Shown here in pieces: positions 49,211-61,372 of a DNA stretch of 64,000 nt; the first letter of the stretch is position 1, and every line of letters starts with the position of its first letter. The notes under the pieces are model-generated. The model was not told the origin of the DNA and searched no databases. It saw nothing but the letters and a program-made list of their open reading frames with translations. The stretch is from contig CM038465.1 in assembly GCA_021464415.1 (NCBI GenBank), positions 80,882,919-80,946,918 on the forward strand, written 5' to 3'. Both the position numbers and the translations under genes were made by a program. This DNA comes from Lonicera japonica. Taxonomy: Eukaryota > Streptophyta > Magnoliopsida > Dipsacales > Caprifoliaceae.

Positions 49211-52200
49211 TCACTGACCAACAACACGAGCTTGCAACCTCCTCCTTTCTAACTCAAGCTGAATACAGGAAAACAATAATAAATAAATAAATAAAACTCA
49301 AGATACAACAAACTATTTCTCTCATCAAACTTGTAGCGCATAAAATATTTTAGGATCAGAGGTATCTTACCACTTTCCTTACACGTTCATTGGCAGCAGG
49401 AGTCCCTCCTGTAACCGATTCAGAAAGATAAGGACTACTAACACGCACTTCGTTCATCACAACTATGACAGTCTTGTCCCAACGTACTGGAAGCCTGATA
49501 TTATATATAACAGATAATTAATGTCTGGGGAGTCATTATTGGTGGATCAGTTAACTCTTCACAAAGAAATAAACCACAGTAACATGAAAAGTCATTTGAT
49601 TATCTAACCTACAGTAGGTATAATTTTCCTGATTTTAGTTCTAAAAATATAACTCAAGCAAAGCAAAAGAGTTTACAGCCGGAACAACGCAAGTAGACAA
49701 ATATCTTAAGACCAGTGAACACATCCTGTTGCTACAAATATCACAGTTGGGCCCTGTAAAATCAAAGGAAGGCTATTTTAAAATTGAAGTACAGGGTACC
49801 TTTGGACAATCTCCTACAAAAATTTTTGATTCTGCAATTGTTCTCTGTCACACAGATGCAGTAAATCACAAATACACTATTTTGTGTGACTAACCTGGCT
49901 GCATAACTTCACAACAAGAATCATAAAAAGATCCATTTTATTGACTACTTAATGACAGGTCAAGTAAAGAAATGATCAGAATCTCAAATTAATAAATCAT
50001 GCCACTCAATGTGGCAATGCCAATCTTTTCAACTTGTTTAAGGATATTGCTTGCATCACCACCAACTTTCATTAACGAAGACAGACCTCTGAATAAAACG
50101 ACAAGTCGAAGTAAGCTGATGATGAAATCAAACAACTGGTTGTCCCAAATCATAAAGACGGTTCGCAGAGCTAGCTTATTCAGATCAATGTAGAAATTAA
50201 AAACAGAAAGTCAGATAAACAACTGTAGTAACAGGGTTTAATTCTCTCAATGGGTCATTGGCTTATTTTATTTGTTTCAAAAACCTCCATTAATATGGTA
50301 TAGGAATCCCAAATTACATTAAGAGCTTGTTATATTTGAGCTTTTGTGCTTCTTGGAATAAAAAACTGGTAACTTCACAATAAGTTTGAGCTTTTTAGCA
50401 AAGACATTGTTATCCTGTGATTCAAGCGTTCTGATATGAATTATGAGACTTTATATGTGAATTTACCAAAAAAAATCTTGATAAGAAGTGAATTTACCAA
50501 TTTAGAATTCATTGAAAGCAGAAAACTCTGACCAAACAAGTACTAAGAATAATCAATAGAGTATGTATGTCCAACTATGGTCAGTACACTCAGCATAATT
50601 TTCATTAAGTTGATGATATGATCAGCACTCTTCTGAATGAGAGGCGAAATGCTCTTCCAATAAAAGTGGCAGTTCTGAATAATTGAATAAGAGCGCAATC
50701 AGTGCTGGATAAAGTTAAATGGTTGACCGACAAGGCTGCCTGGCAAAATGTAAATAATCTCACCACATGCAAGGACTTAGCAAATTGGGGTGCTGGCAAG
50801 ATGTAACTAATTGCCTTTAGAAACCTTAAACCTCCAAAACACATCCACCCTTGCAATAAAAAACCTTGCAAGGGATGAATAACAAGTAGCAAGAAAAACA
50901 AATCATTTGTGTGCAGTATATATACTAAGGTGAAACAACCTTGTTCAGATGAGCAGGTAGCAATGTAAAACACCATTCATAACCTGTGCTAAAGGCACAA
51001 TCCACCCTTGCAAAATCATCTTGCAATCTCAACCATCCAATCTTTCATCCCTTATACATTTTTAGGATCCAAAAACCCTTGCTCCTTACGTATAAAACAT
51101 TGATAGAAATTAAAAATTACCCTGGATGTAAAAACTGAAAGAAAATCAGATCAAGGACCAAGGAGTTCACATTCCAACAAAGGCCAAAGGCTATACTGCT
51201 AATCTTCTGTGGTGTAGTACACTTCTGCAGGCAGTGTAACAAGGGAAAAGAAAAGAAAAAAGAAGACGGAAAGGCTATACTTGGTGAGGTTGTGATTTGT
51301 GAGGAAACAAGTGGCCCGTGTTTGAGGAATCGAAAATCAAAGTTAAGAAGGTAATATAAAGGATTAATGTTGCGAGCGGATTAGTTGAGATGAGAAACTT
51401 TTGTTTTAATGTGATCGAGAGTTGAAGTAGGCACGGGACAAGTTTCTAAAGAAGTAACGCAGTTAGACTAGAAGCATCCATGCCATGCCTAGTGATTGTC
51501 ATATATATGTTCCTAATTTACCACTGAAGTGGCTTGAGTTAATGATATAAGAAAGTAGTAGTAGTAGTGATGAAAAAGGGGATTACGTTTTAGAGAGGGC
51601 GTCAAAAATGCTCTGGGCCTCCACAGTGACACCAACTCCAATTCTTTCAGCATCTATCTCAGCTTGTCTGCAATTCACCCCAAATCCCAGTAAAAATACA
51701 TGTATATTAATATTATTATTATCGAACAAAAATGCAACAACAATGACATTAAAAAAGAAAAACCCTAAAAAAGTGGGTTTTCTAATAAATTATATAAATA
51801 AGTGGAGGGGGTGAAGGTACCTAATAGCAGAATCTTCCTTAGATTGGAGGGTATGGAGGTCAAGGTAACATTTTTGGAGATCAAGAGGGTCCTCAGCTTG
51901 ACCTAAGAAGGCAAACTCCTTTATATAGTTGGCCTTCAATAACCTTATGTTTCGCCTCGCTCCTGATCCGCCAGATTTCAATCCTTCTTGTGTCCACAGC
52001 CCAATCAAACAAACAGTCAAGGAATACAAACATTTGATGATAATGATGATATATATATATATATATATATTTAGAGAGAAAGAGATTGAAAGTGAAATTG
52101 AATATAGAGGATATGAAGGACGAGGATGTTGGAGGGGCGGTCAAAAGTGATGACTTGTCCTTCGAACTCCTCTCCCAAACTTGTCTTTATTGATAGCAAG

Positions 52201-52271
52201 CATCCGACTGCGAAATCCTCTCCTCCTCCTCCTCCTCCGCCTCCGCTGTTCGAATCCATTGCCATGGCCAT
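49211..52271 (-). CDS. LSM12: LSM12 homologue (5 exons, 192 aa)
   Basis: LSM12 proteins join an Lsm fold to an LSM12-type anticodon-binding-like (AD) domain. In animals they act with Ataxin-2 in RNA metabolism and clock translation; the plant role is inferred only. The exons on the - strand are 52271-52115, 51989-51821, 51667-51587, 49494-49371 and 49258-49211, and the frames join to 192 aa (human about 195). The start is MAMAMDSNS with an eight-Gly run. The Lsm part follows: EDFAVGCLLSIKTSLGEEFE, GQVITFDRPSNILVLQEG, then RRNIRLLKANYIKEF. The AD part contains DLHTLQSKEDSAIRQAEID, IGVGVTVEAQSIFDALSKT, LPVRWDKTVIVVMNEVRVSS and the tail ELERRRLQARVVGQ. Intron 1 is AT-AC; intron 3 is long (about 2.1 kb). 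Any of the three first Met codons could be the start. Confidence 0.93.
51990..52114 (-). other. U12-type AT-AC intron (LSM12 intron 1)
   Basis: The intron starts ATATCCTC (52114-52107), one base off the U12 donor ATATCCTT, and ends AC (51991-51990). The U12 branch consensus TTCCTTGAC lies at 52024-52016, with the branch A 27 nt from the 3' end. Exon 1 ends CTTC and exon 2 begins AAGAAGG, which rebuilds the conserved LVLQEG. No GT-AG choice nearby keeps this frame. The intron is only 125 nt and contains an AT microsatellite. Confidence 0.88.
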
Positions 52272-52576
52272 TGCTATAAATAAATTCTTTCTTTTTATGT
52301 CTTCAACTCAAACTGATCGATAGATGATTGATTGATTGCTCCGCTCCAATTTCTTCCCAACCAAACCCTTTTCCTTCAATTTGGTAAAGCGTAGCTTCTT
52401 TAACTTCTTAATTAGATGACGACAACAACAAAGGCAGCAAATTGAACATTACGTACTGCCGAATGCCCGAATCATTATGGTCACCATAAAACCGGTTTGG
52501 TCCGTCCTCGTCAACTCGGTCACTAGATGAACCGGAAATTCATTTTTAGCTTCGTTTTCTTTTTCTTTTTCTTTTA

Positions 52577-53107
52577 TGGTGCATTTGATTGCAAGCATGG
52601 AACTTGCATGGAAAGAAAATAAGTTACGGGCAATTGAATTGCCTAGAATTGAGTTGCATGAAAAATGTAGTGCAGTGTGTTTGATTGTCTTAGTTTTCTA
52701 CCCGAAAAATATTTGTTATATTATGGCATTTTTAATGTAGAAAAAATTATTGGTATTTTTTTTTACATAATTATATAGTCATGACGGATCTTGTTTAATT
52801 GATCTTGATTAGTAGATTTTAAATATTAAATTTTTATATTATTTGGAATTTTATATTTTAAGTTATGGCATTTTTAATGTAAAAAAAGGTAAAAACCTTG
52901 TCTCGTGAACCGTGCCCAAGCATGGAAAACAAAAACCACCTCCCCCCAAAGAAAACATTTTCCTCAATTGCCTTGAAAATGCACATGTGTGAGGCAAAAG
53001 TGGGAATTGAATTGCCTAGAAAAAAAATGCAATCAAACACCTTAAGTTGTCAAATCAAGTGAAAAATGATCATTTTTCATGGAAAATGTTATCAATCAAA
53101 CACACCC
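52577..53107 (-). mobile_element. PIF/Harbinger MITE, family A copy 2 (531 bp)
   Basis: It is flanked by TTA at 52574-52576 and 53108-53110. The ends are TGGTGCATTTGATTG and, on the complement, GGGTGTGTTTGATTG. It is the inverse of the element at 35038-35566, with almost the same length and the same internal module (complement near 52783). It inserted about 300 bp upstream of the LSM12 start codon, within its likely promoter. Confidence 0.82.
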
Positions 53108-53110
53108 TTA

Positions 53111-53466
53111 GGGTAAAAAACACTGAAACTCCCCCAATCTTTTAAAAGTGACACTAAACCCCCCTAAACTATTAGATGTTATCACTTAACCCCCAAAATT
53201 ACATAAATGCCCTTGTACAAAGTTGGGTAAAAAAGACTAAACCACCTCAAACTATCACTTTGTGGCATTAAACCCCCTAAACTATCACAACTTAACACTT
53301 TACCCCCTAATTTATAAAAGGACATTTATTTACAAAGGCATTTATGTAATTTTGGGGGTTAAGTGATAACATCTAATAGTTTAGGGAGGTTTAGTGTCAC
53401 TTTTAAAAGATGGGGGGATTTAGTGCAAAAAAGTGATAGTTGGAGGGGGTTTAGTGTTTTTTACCC
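53111..53466. mobile_element. Palindromic MITE with long inverted repeats (356 bp)
   Basis: It starts GGGTAAAAAACACT and ends AGTGTTTTTTACCC. Arms of more than 100 bp share TCTTTTAAAAGTGACACTAA, AACTATTAGATGTTATCACT and CCCCCAAAATTACATAAATG. Long inverted arms suggest a Mutator-like element. It abuts the TTA duplication of the preceding MITE. A clear target duplication was not found. Confidence 0.65.
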
Positions 53467-55190
53467 TTTTTTTATCAAAGAAAACAACAACCAAAACTAA
53501 CACAACCTGTTGAGGAAATACCTAACCGGGACGGGGGCACAAATGCTTAGTCCTATGGAAGAACATCTCTAATATCCGCTCTAGCAATTCAATGAGTAGC
53601 AAAGGTTAGACATTTTGGAATAAATAAAAAATTACAACCAATACAACTAGAACAATTCCTAATATTGCCCATAATAACTGCAATTTTCCACAAAGGGTCC
53701 AAATATGAGGAACCAAGATAAATAAAGAAATACACATAAATTTATATTTTAATATATTATTTTGGGGTAGAGAAGTGGGGCATTTACTTCATATATTTAA
53801 GTAGATCAAATTTAAAACCTCTTTACAAGAACAAATAGTAGAAGGACGACATGCCAAAGGCTATTGACCCGTTTTCTATACGGAGTTGACTACTTTTTTT
53901 TTAATGCAATATGATGGAAAATCTGGGTGGTTCTTTAAGGGTGGAGGAAGGAGAGTTTTGTGATAAATTTAAATACTTTCAAGCGTACAAATCAATATAT
54001 AGTATATAGAGGTTGAACCCACAATGACTTAAACAGTATATTTTATAATTACTTTGTTAACCTTTCACTAAACTCCTAATATAGCTAGAAAATTTTATGA
54101 GAGCTAAACAAATTAAATAGATCAAGGTAGAGCAAGTAAACTAAAATAATTAAATTAAATTAAATAATATCAAGCAAGATAATAAATTAAAGAATTAATT
54201 GACTAGAGTTTCGAAATCATATATTTAATACCATTTTTCTATATTTTCATGCGCGTAAACTCTACTCTTATCTCACAATAATTTGATCCATCAACTCTAT
54301 TATTTATGAAAAATAAAACATTCAAATTTAATTAACTTATAAAATTCAATTATAATCCTTCTACAACCAAACTAATGTACAAGGTCAAAACACTCGCTAT
54401 ATCCGTTAAAACACACCTTATATCCGCCCTTAACAAATCATAAGGTGAATTCAACAAAAAATAATAAAAATTCAACTTTTTTTTATCAATTAAAATAGGC
54501 ATACAATAGGAAAAAATTGGTAGAGTCAATTGGCATAAATACGTACAATAAAATTAATTAAATATATTTATCATAACCTTAGTACAAATTTACATTATCA
54601 TGAATAAAATTAAATAAATTAAAATAATAAAATTAAAATAAATTTACTTGGCATTAAATTAATTAAATAATAAAATATAAACTCCAAATCTTCAAAATCT
54701 TCAAATAAATTAAGGCTAAAAGAAAGAAAATTCAAATAAAAAGAAATAAAGAAATCGGGAAAGGGCCCTCGGCACCATATTCCTCTGATTGCTAAAGCTC
54801 TCGCCTTTATATAATAATGTTCTTTGCTTTAGGGTTCTTTTAATGGGCTTTAATTAAATAAATGGGCTTTGGGGATTAATTTAGATGACAGATAGCTTGG
54901 GCTTTGCTGGGACGTTTCTTTAAACAACTATTGGATTGGCCCATTTTGGAATTGATGGCTTGTGGTTTTGGGCCCATTTACTTGGGTTCACTTGTTGAAT
55001 TTCCGCCTTATTAAGTTGTAGAATTTTCCGTTGTAATTTTGGATCCCGAGACGACTAAATTTGGAAAAATGTTAAACTGAAAAGTTGTAACTCTCGAAAT
55101 TCTCTTCAAAATAGGCTTCAGAATCTCGTAATTTAGAGTTCTGAGTAAAAAATTATGCGTTCAGAAGTATTGAACCACTTTAAGTGTCTC
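53467..55190. other. Probable decayed LTR-retrotransposon sequence, no gene
   Basis: Text such as CTTTCAAGCGTACAAATC and GGTTGAACCCACAATGACTT near 53975-54035 and AAGTTGTAGAATTTTCCG near 55013 is of a kind often seen in plant LTR retrotransposons. I found no paired LTRs, primer site or coding remnant, so this is only a suggestion. Confidence 0.35.
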
Positions 55191-55555
55191 CACGTACTTT
55201 AATATGTCTCTTTTTCTCAATATTTTACAATTCCTTTTTAGCACATGAGAAGCACTAAAATTACAAATATTAGTAATAATATATTCTCTTTAAAACAAAT
55301 ATTAGTAATAATGTATTCTCCACTTACTTTAATATATCTCTTTTTCTCAATATTTTCAAATTCTTTTTCAGCACATGAGAAGTACTAAAATTACAAATAT
55401 TAGTAATAATATATTCTCTTTAAAACAAATATTAGTAATAATATATTATCCACTTACTTTAATATATCTCTTTTTCTCAATATTTTCCAAATCTTTTTTA
55501 GCACATGAGAAGCACTAAAATTACAAATATTAATAATAATATATTCTTTTTAAAG
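55191..55555. repeat. 130-bp tandem repeat, 2.8 copies
   Basis: Units start at 55191, 55321 and 55451. Each carries CACTTACTTTAATATATCTC, then TTTTTCTCAATATTTT, then GCACATGAGAAG and ATTACAAATATTAGTAATAA. Inside each full unit, AAATATTAGTAATAATATAT is itself doubled. The copies are about 95% alike by eye. Confidence 0.88.
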
Positions 55556-55564
55556 TATAAATTA

Positions 55565-55664
55565 ATAGACTAAGATATACCAATTTTTTACATCAGGGAA
55601 GGGGATCGAAACCGGGTGGTTAGAGTAAATACTTTACTTTATAACCGTTGGGTCACCCCCTAGA
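55565..55664 (-). mobile_element. tRNA-derived SINE fragment
   Basis: Read on the - strand, GGTGACCCAACGG resembles a pol III box A region and, about 35 bases on, CCGGTTTCGATCCCC is a good box B. This spacing is that of a tRNA-like SINE head. The tail and target duplication are not clear. It is too unlike a tRNA cloverleaf to be a tRNA gene. Confidence 0.5.
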
Positions 55665-55927
55665 TCCTATACAAGACTCATAATTAACAACAATATTTTT
55701 ATGCTTATTAAAAAATGGGAAAGTTAGTTTGATTTTGATTTGATCAAGACAAAATTTGCATTTATATTATACTGCCCTTTACATTACAGTGGCACAAATT
55801 AACCACCCCATCATTTTAGGATCTTTTTGTGTTCAAATTTCACTTGTTGGCCTTTATTTATCAATATGTCTTACTATTCACATCCAAAAAATACACTTGA
55901 ACTTAAAATTTTAACTTTTTTTTTATA

Positions 55928-57467
55928 TCTTTTGTTGGTCGGATAATGACCCTAGAGGGGGGTGAATAGGGTTTTAAAAACTTAATGCAGAATTAAAACG
56001 TTTTTAAAATGTTTAAGCAAAGCAACTTAGCTAAGTAACAATATCAAGGAAATAATCAATACCAAGATAAGCAAATAAGAAATCTCAAAATACAAGCAAT
56101 AATATAGCAATAAAAAGAGAGCTCGAGTTTAAAAAGATTGAACCAATTTGAAGTTCGAGACTTTTTGTCCTCACGGTTCGATTTTCTAAACTATACGTCC
56201 GCGCTCGGTTAGTTCCCCAAGAATTTTCACTATTCAATCTTCTTCGGGTGAAAATCACACCTCAGTATAAATGTTGCTATGCACACAACACTCATAATGT
56301 AGCTATACCCACTACACTTCTCACAGGATATACTCTCTTTTAAATGAAGAATGAATTATTTGTGGTGATACACACCAATACAATAACTCTCAAGTGTATT
56401 TGAAGATTATAAATGAAGTTCACACTAGAGTTATCAAAATTGATCAAAAATATATAACTCAAAAGATGAAAGATTGATCAAAATGTGTTATTGAATCTTT
56501 GTATATTTGAATATATGAATAATAGAGTATTAGAATGATTCAAGGTATATTAAAACATGTCTAGGACCTCATATATATGGCTTGCAAAACCATATGGATG
56601 TTGGGGATGATTAGGAAAGGTTTTGGGTCAAAGGTATACATTTTCAAACTTTCCAACAGCTAGTTTTGACAAACAATTTAAATTTGTTTTGATAATTTCT
56701 CCTAATTTGACCGTTGAATCATGCTCAAATTTTAGTAAAAAGTGATAGGAGATGTTGTCTAACTACTGTAAAAATTTTAAAATGATCGGAGTCCGGGAAG
56801 GCCTCCATCTTATCGTTAGATCAAAACTGTGCGAAAATTGAGCGAATTTTAAATGTAAAATAAAAATATTTTTGCAATTTAACAATTTAGTTCCAAATAA
56901 AATTATAATGATTTTTGAACCTCAAAGATATGTTTTTAAGATACTTATTTTTATTAGAGATTAAAAGATGATCATTTAAAATTAATATGAATTTATTTTG
57001 TAACTCGGTCTTTGTAAAATGATATTTTTCAAATAAATTCAATTTCAAGTTTGTTTGAATCAATCTTTAAAAGATGCATGAATATGTTTGAGCTATAAGG
57101 ATTTGATCAAAAAAGTAACTTTACATAAATCTTAAGCACTCACTCAATTACTGAATTAACGAGTTTTCGAATGCTTTGATTTGTTTCTTTGGATTTGATT
57201 TTCATTTGAAACTTTTTCCTTGAAACTTTTTCCTTGAAGCTTTTCATATAGTCTTTTGATTATTTTTGCTTCATAATTTACATTGAGAGATTTGATCTTC
57301 TTTGTCTTGTCCAATGATCGAATAGTCAAAGAGTGATCATTGTCATGTTTTTCTTGAATTTTCCAAATAAATGAACTATATACTTATATCAAGAAACATG
57401 TTAAATTACACATGATTGATTTATTGTTATCATCAAATTAAGATTAAGACCTTAGGTCAACATCTTT
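55928..57467 (-). mobile_element. Solo LTR (1,530 bp) with a 5-bp target duplication
   Basis: On the - strand the LTR starts TGTTGACCTAAGGTC at 57462 and ends CCGACCAACA at 55933, with the common near-terminal CTATTCACCCCCCTCTAGG. TCTTT flanks it on both sides (55928-55932 and 57463-57467). There is no internal retrotransposon region or second LTR next to it. This is a solo LTR left by recombination between the two LTRs of a full element. Its Gypsy or Copia origin is not decided. Confidence 0.85.
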
Positions 57468-58568
57468 CATTTTATCAATCTTAAAAGATTTTACATATAT
57501 AAGTCAATTAAGTGGAAGTCTCGAGGAAAATTATAAGACAGACCTAATAAAGTTAATTATTGAGCAAACTCACTCTATAAGATACACATATTTATTATAA
57601 ACCCTATTTGTTATTCTTCTTGCTACCCTCGTTAGCTTATACTCTACTCAGCTCCCATATTTTTTGTTTCATCAGCTGATTATCCCTCTTAACAGACCCA
57701 TTATCATCACCAAACCTTTTTAATTTTCTCCGTCATAAGGTAACAATATTTGTCAAAAAAAAAATAAAAAAAATTCAATTCTCCTTTGGTTCAGAATTTA
57801 ATTATTTTCAAGAATTTTAAATTAGTAAAATGGTATCAAAAAATAACAAACTGGTATTAAAGCGTAATAGTAACTAATAAGATTTTCATGTCCCTTTTGC
57901 AAAAGAAGGAACCCGAGTGAATTAGTGGAAAGTTCACGTGACTATAGCAATGAAAAATGGGTCCATGACAGAACGGGTCATTTGTACAATGGTACAAAAT
58001 GTAGGTTACTTATATTGGAGGTAAAATCCCAACTAATGCAAACTCCCCAAATTTAGATCCAACACTTCCCCCAACCTCATGAGGAACAAATACTTAGCCT
58101 TTGTAGGTGACTCCATGGCTATAAACCAATTACAGTCGTTCCTATGTGTGATAACCATTGTCTCTACCCCTAACCTTATTTTCATAGTCAGTAAAGAAAA
58201 TAATTTTTACAAATGGCAGTTTCCTTCTCATAATCTCTATGTCTAGATTTATTGGTCACCATTTTTGTTAAGGGGGTTGAAAAAATGAACAATTTATATT
58301 TCAACAAGTTGTTATTAGATTCCGTGGATAAGAGGTGGGCGTTCGAGTTGGATTGAATGTACATGATTATTTTGTTAATTGGTCATTGATTTTTACACCT
58401 GGCTGTCTATTTTGACAAAGATTCATACTAGGCTACCATTTTAGCATAGGCCAAAACTACTACTTATAATGTTCCAATTGATGTAATTGTGACTATGTTT
58501 TCGCCTGCACATTTTCAACACAGATAGGACCAAGCAGACAAAGCCTTATAAAGAAAGGGAGTCGAAGC
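57468..58568. other. Intergenic region, no gene
   Basis: No supported coding sequence or transposon end was seen. Confidence 0.4.
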
Positions 58569-58571
58569 TTA

Positions 58572-59361
58572 GGGTCGTTTGGTTTGAGCTTTTGGTGATT
58601 TCTGGAATCCTAAATTTCATTCTAAATAAGATTATAGTGTTTGGTTGCAGTTTTAGGGGGGAATCCATTATTCCTAAGAAAGCTAAATTATTTCATTTAA
58701 TCAATTTTTATTCCCTTTCAATTTGGGAGAAAAGCTAAGGGAATCATCCTCCTTTATTAACAAAAGACAAATCTGCCATAACCTAAAAACCAACATTTTT
58801 TTCCTCATTTGTCTTCGACTTTCTCTGCCGGCGAGATTTGGTAATTATCCCATCTCCATTCCTGGCCTCATCTCCACCGACCACTACCTTATTTTCGCCT
58901 TTCGCGGTCCTCATCCTAGTCACCACCAATAAGTTCACAAATATAACGATGAGATCCGGTATATGCCAGCACCAATAAATCCATTCTCCCATATCCGTTT
59001 ACTGCGTTCATCTCATCCGTTGTTACATATATGTTAGGGCAAATCTAGATATATTTTTAACCTTCAACTAATCTTCTACTCTAATGTTATACCTAAATTG
59101 ATATTTCTTTACTAAGGTTGGTCTTGGTAGAATACACATACATATATAATGTGTGCATCTTGATATTGTTTGTGTTCTTAGTAGAAAGGGTTATTTAAAA
59201 AAGTTTGTTAATGGATATTTTAGTAATTGGAAATTATTAGAGGATGCCAGTGGGTTGTTATTTGAACCAAATAGTGGAAATGAATCCTAAATTCCTAAAA
59301 AGAAGATTTCATAGAACTTAGGATGCCTATTCTTTTCCCACATCTCCAATCAAACGAGCCC
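58572..59361. mobile_element. PIF/Harbinger-type element, non-coding (790 bp)
   Basis: TTA flanks both sides (58569-58571, 59362-59364). The ends are GGGTCGTTTGGTTTGAG and, on the complement, GGGCTCGTTTGATTGGAG. The interior also holds GGAATCC- and TCCTAAATTCC-type inverted words. Two opposing reading frames of 69 codons inside (58723-58992) overlap each other and match nothing I know. Confidence 0.75.
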
Positions 59362-59364
59362 TTA

Positions 59365-60265
59365 AAAGAATTAATGAAGATATGAAAAAAGTAAAGATGA
59401 AAGAAGTGGTAACTGTTAAGGAAAATGTAAAAAGACGGAGTAATAACGTAAGGATAGAGGCATTGGGTGTGACCAAATTATTGATAATGAGACCGGATGG
59501 TCACCCTGGACCTTATATGAATTAATTTCCATTTGCGAAGGGAGTTAACGTACGGGCGTGTGCAAAATGATTGTGTGCATTGGTGCTTACCAGGGCCTAT
59601 CGATAGATGGAATAAGATTTTGTTAGAGGTGATAAAGAGAAATGAGGGTGAATATAAAAGAGGACGATATAATATTTCTTTATGACCATACAGGCAAAAA
59701 GGCATAAGTATGCATCAAAATTATGAATATGAAAGCACGGGACATGAATGATTGGTTTGTTTGGTTTTGATGAGAAAAATAGGAAGAAACTTATAAATAA
59801 TTAATAAAGGAAAAGTACATAAGAAACTAAGTTGTAATAGTGCCAAATATTATGTTATTGTTAGAAATAATTTAGTCTCTCAAAATAAAATCTTGTTTCG
59901 TACAGGGCAAACTTGTTTTCTTTTATAATTGAAATTTTCTCCTAAACTTATGAGTTTAAGTTTGAGTAACAATATCTCTTATGCTTATTAAATTCTTGCC
60001 AAATTTTGAGAAGTGACTAAAAATATATACATTACTCTACACAAATTCTCTAATGCTTTAAAATATATCCTAAATATATTAAAAATGTTCAAAAAATATT
60101 TATAATGTGCCATTGTAAATAGTTTTAAACACTTTCAAGATAAGATAATAATCCTTTTCATCTTGGTTGTAAATTGTAACAAGTGTATATTGCGTTTGAA
60201 ACAAAAATGTGGATGATTTATTCCAAAATGTTTTTTATGTACCTAGTCAAATAAATGACTGATGT
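59365..60265. other. Intergenic region, no gene
   Basis: No supported gene or clear repeat boundary was seen. Confidence 0.4.
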
Positions 60266-60268
60266 TAA

Positions 60269-60683
60269 AATCATCTCTAATGGAATAATCAAAATGATTT
60301 TTAATTATCCATTTAGTAACTTGCTAAAGTTAATAATTGATTGGCCATGATTTTCTTAACAACCAAATGACTATTTTTTCTTAATAACCAAATTTGTGGG
60401 GTTCATTATATTGATTGGCCACAAATTAATCAATTTGAATTTTATTTCAAAAAAAAGGAGGGATAGATGATTTAAATTAAAAAAGATCATATTTTAGCTA
60501 ATAGAATTAGTGTGTCCATTTAGTTATTGAAGAATTTTGTTAACTTTGATTATAAAGGGAGTAGATTTTCGTTATTGGTTAAAAAATTGCTAACATTTGA
60601 TTATATCATTGGGGTAGTATTTTTAGTAAATATTGTTAAAATTAATTATAATTGTTATTTTGATTATACCATTGGAGATACTC
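60269..60683. mobile_element. PIF/Harbinger MITE, family D copy 1 (415 bp; array 2, element 1)
   Basis: TAA flanks it at 60266-60268 and 60684-60686. The ends are AATCATCTCTAATGG and, on the complement, GAGTATCTCCAATGG. The interior, such as CTATTTTTTCTTAATAACCA and TTATATTGATTGGCCACAAA, is repeated in the element starting at 61001. It has no coding sequence. Confidence 0.82.
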
Positions 60684-60686
60684 TAA

Positions 60687-60997
60687 GGCCTCGTTTGGTT
60701 CACGGAAGGGAAATCAGTTCCCTTATCTTTCACATGGGGATGGAAAATTAAAGTTCTTATCAAGTTTCATTTTTTGTGTTTAGTAAAGTATGGAAATTAC
60801 TTGGGTAGGGGTATTGTTATCCAAATTTTTTGTAATAAATGTTGAAAAATCATAAGAAAAAATCATTCCTATGGGTTTTAAGAAAAATGATTTTACCCCC
60901 TACTTTTTCCTCTGTCAAGAAAGTATTTGCAGAATTTGTGCTGATCAAATAAAATTTTTATTTCCTGAATCCTCAAATCAGCGAACCAAACGAGACC
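60687..60997 (+). mobile_element. PIF/Harbinger MITE, family C copy 2 (311 bp; array 2, element 2)
   Basis: It shares TAA (60684-60686) with the element on its left and TAA (60998-61000) with the one on its right. The ends are GGCCTCGTTTGGTTCAC and, on the complement, GGTCTCGTTTGGTTCGC. It is related to the element at 44228-44558. Confidence 0.82.
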
Positions 60998-61372
60998 TAA
61001 GGGCAACTCCAATGAAATAATCAAAATTGAATAACCAAAATGATTTTTGATTATCCATTTAGCTAGTTGTTAAAGTTAACAATGTAGCCATCTCCAATGA
61101 CTATTTTTTCTCAATAACCAAATTTGTGGAATCCATTATATTGATTGATCACAAATTAATCCATTTGAATTTTGTTTCAAAAAAGGAAGGAAAATATGAT
61201 TTAAATTTGAAAAGATTCTCTTTTACCCAATAGAATTAATGGGCCCCTCATTTTGATTATTGAAGAAAGTTCTTAAATTATTAATAGAGTAGATTTGGTT
61301 ATTGGTTAAAATATTGCTAAAATTTAATTATATCATTAAAATGGTACTTTTAACTACCGGTGTTAAATTTAA

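Noticed and set aside
50605..50976. 123-codon frame on the - strand
   Set aside because: It lies within the 2.1-kb intron 3 of LSM12 and resembles no protein family.
58723..58992. Two opposing 69-codon frames
   Set aside because: They overlap on opposite strands inside a MITE with clear TTA-flanked ends and have no family features.
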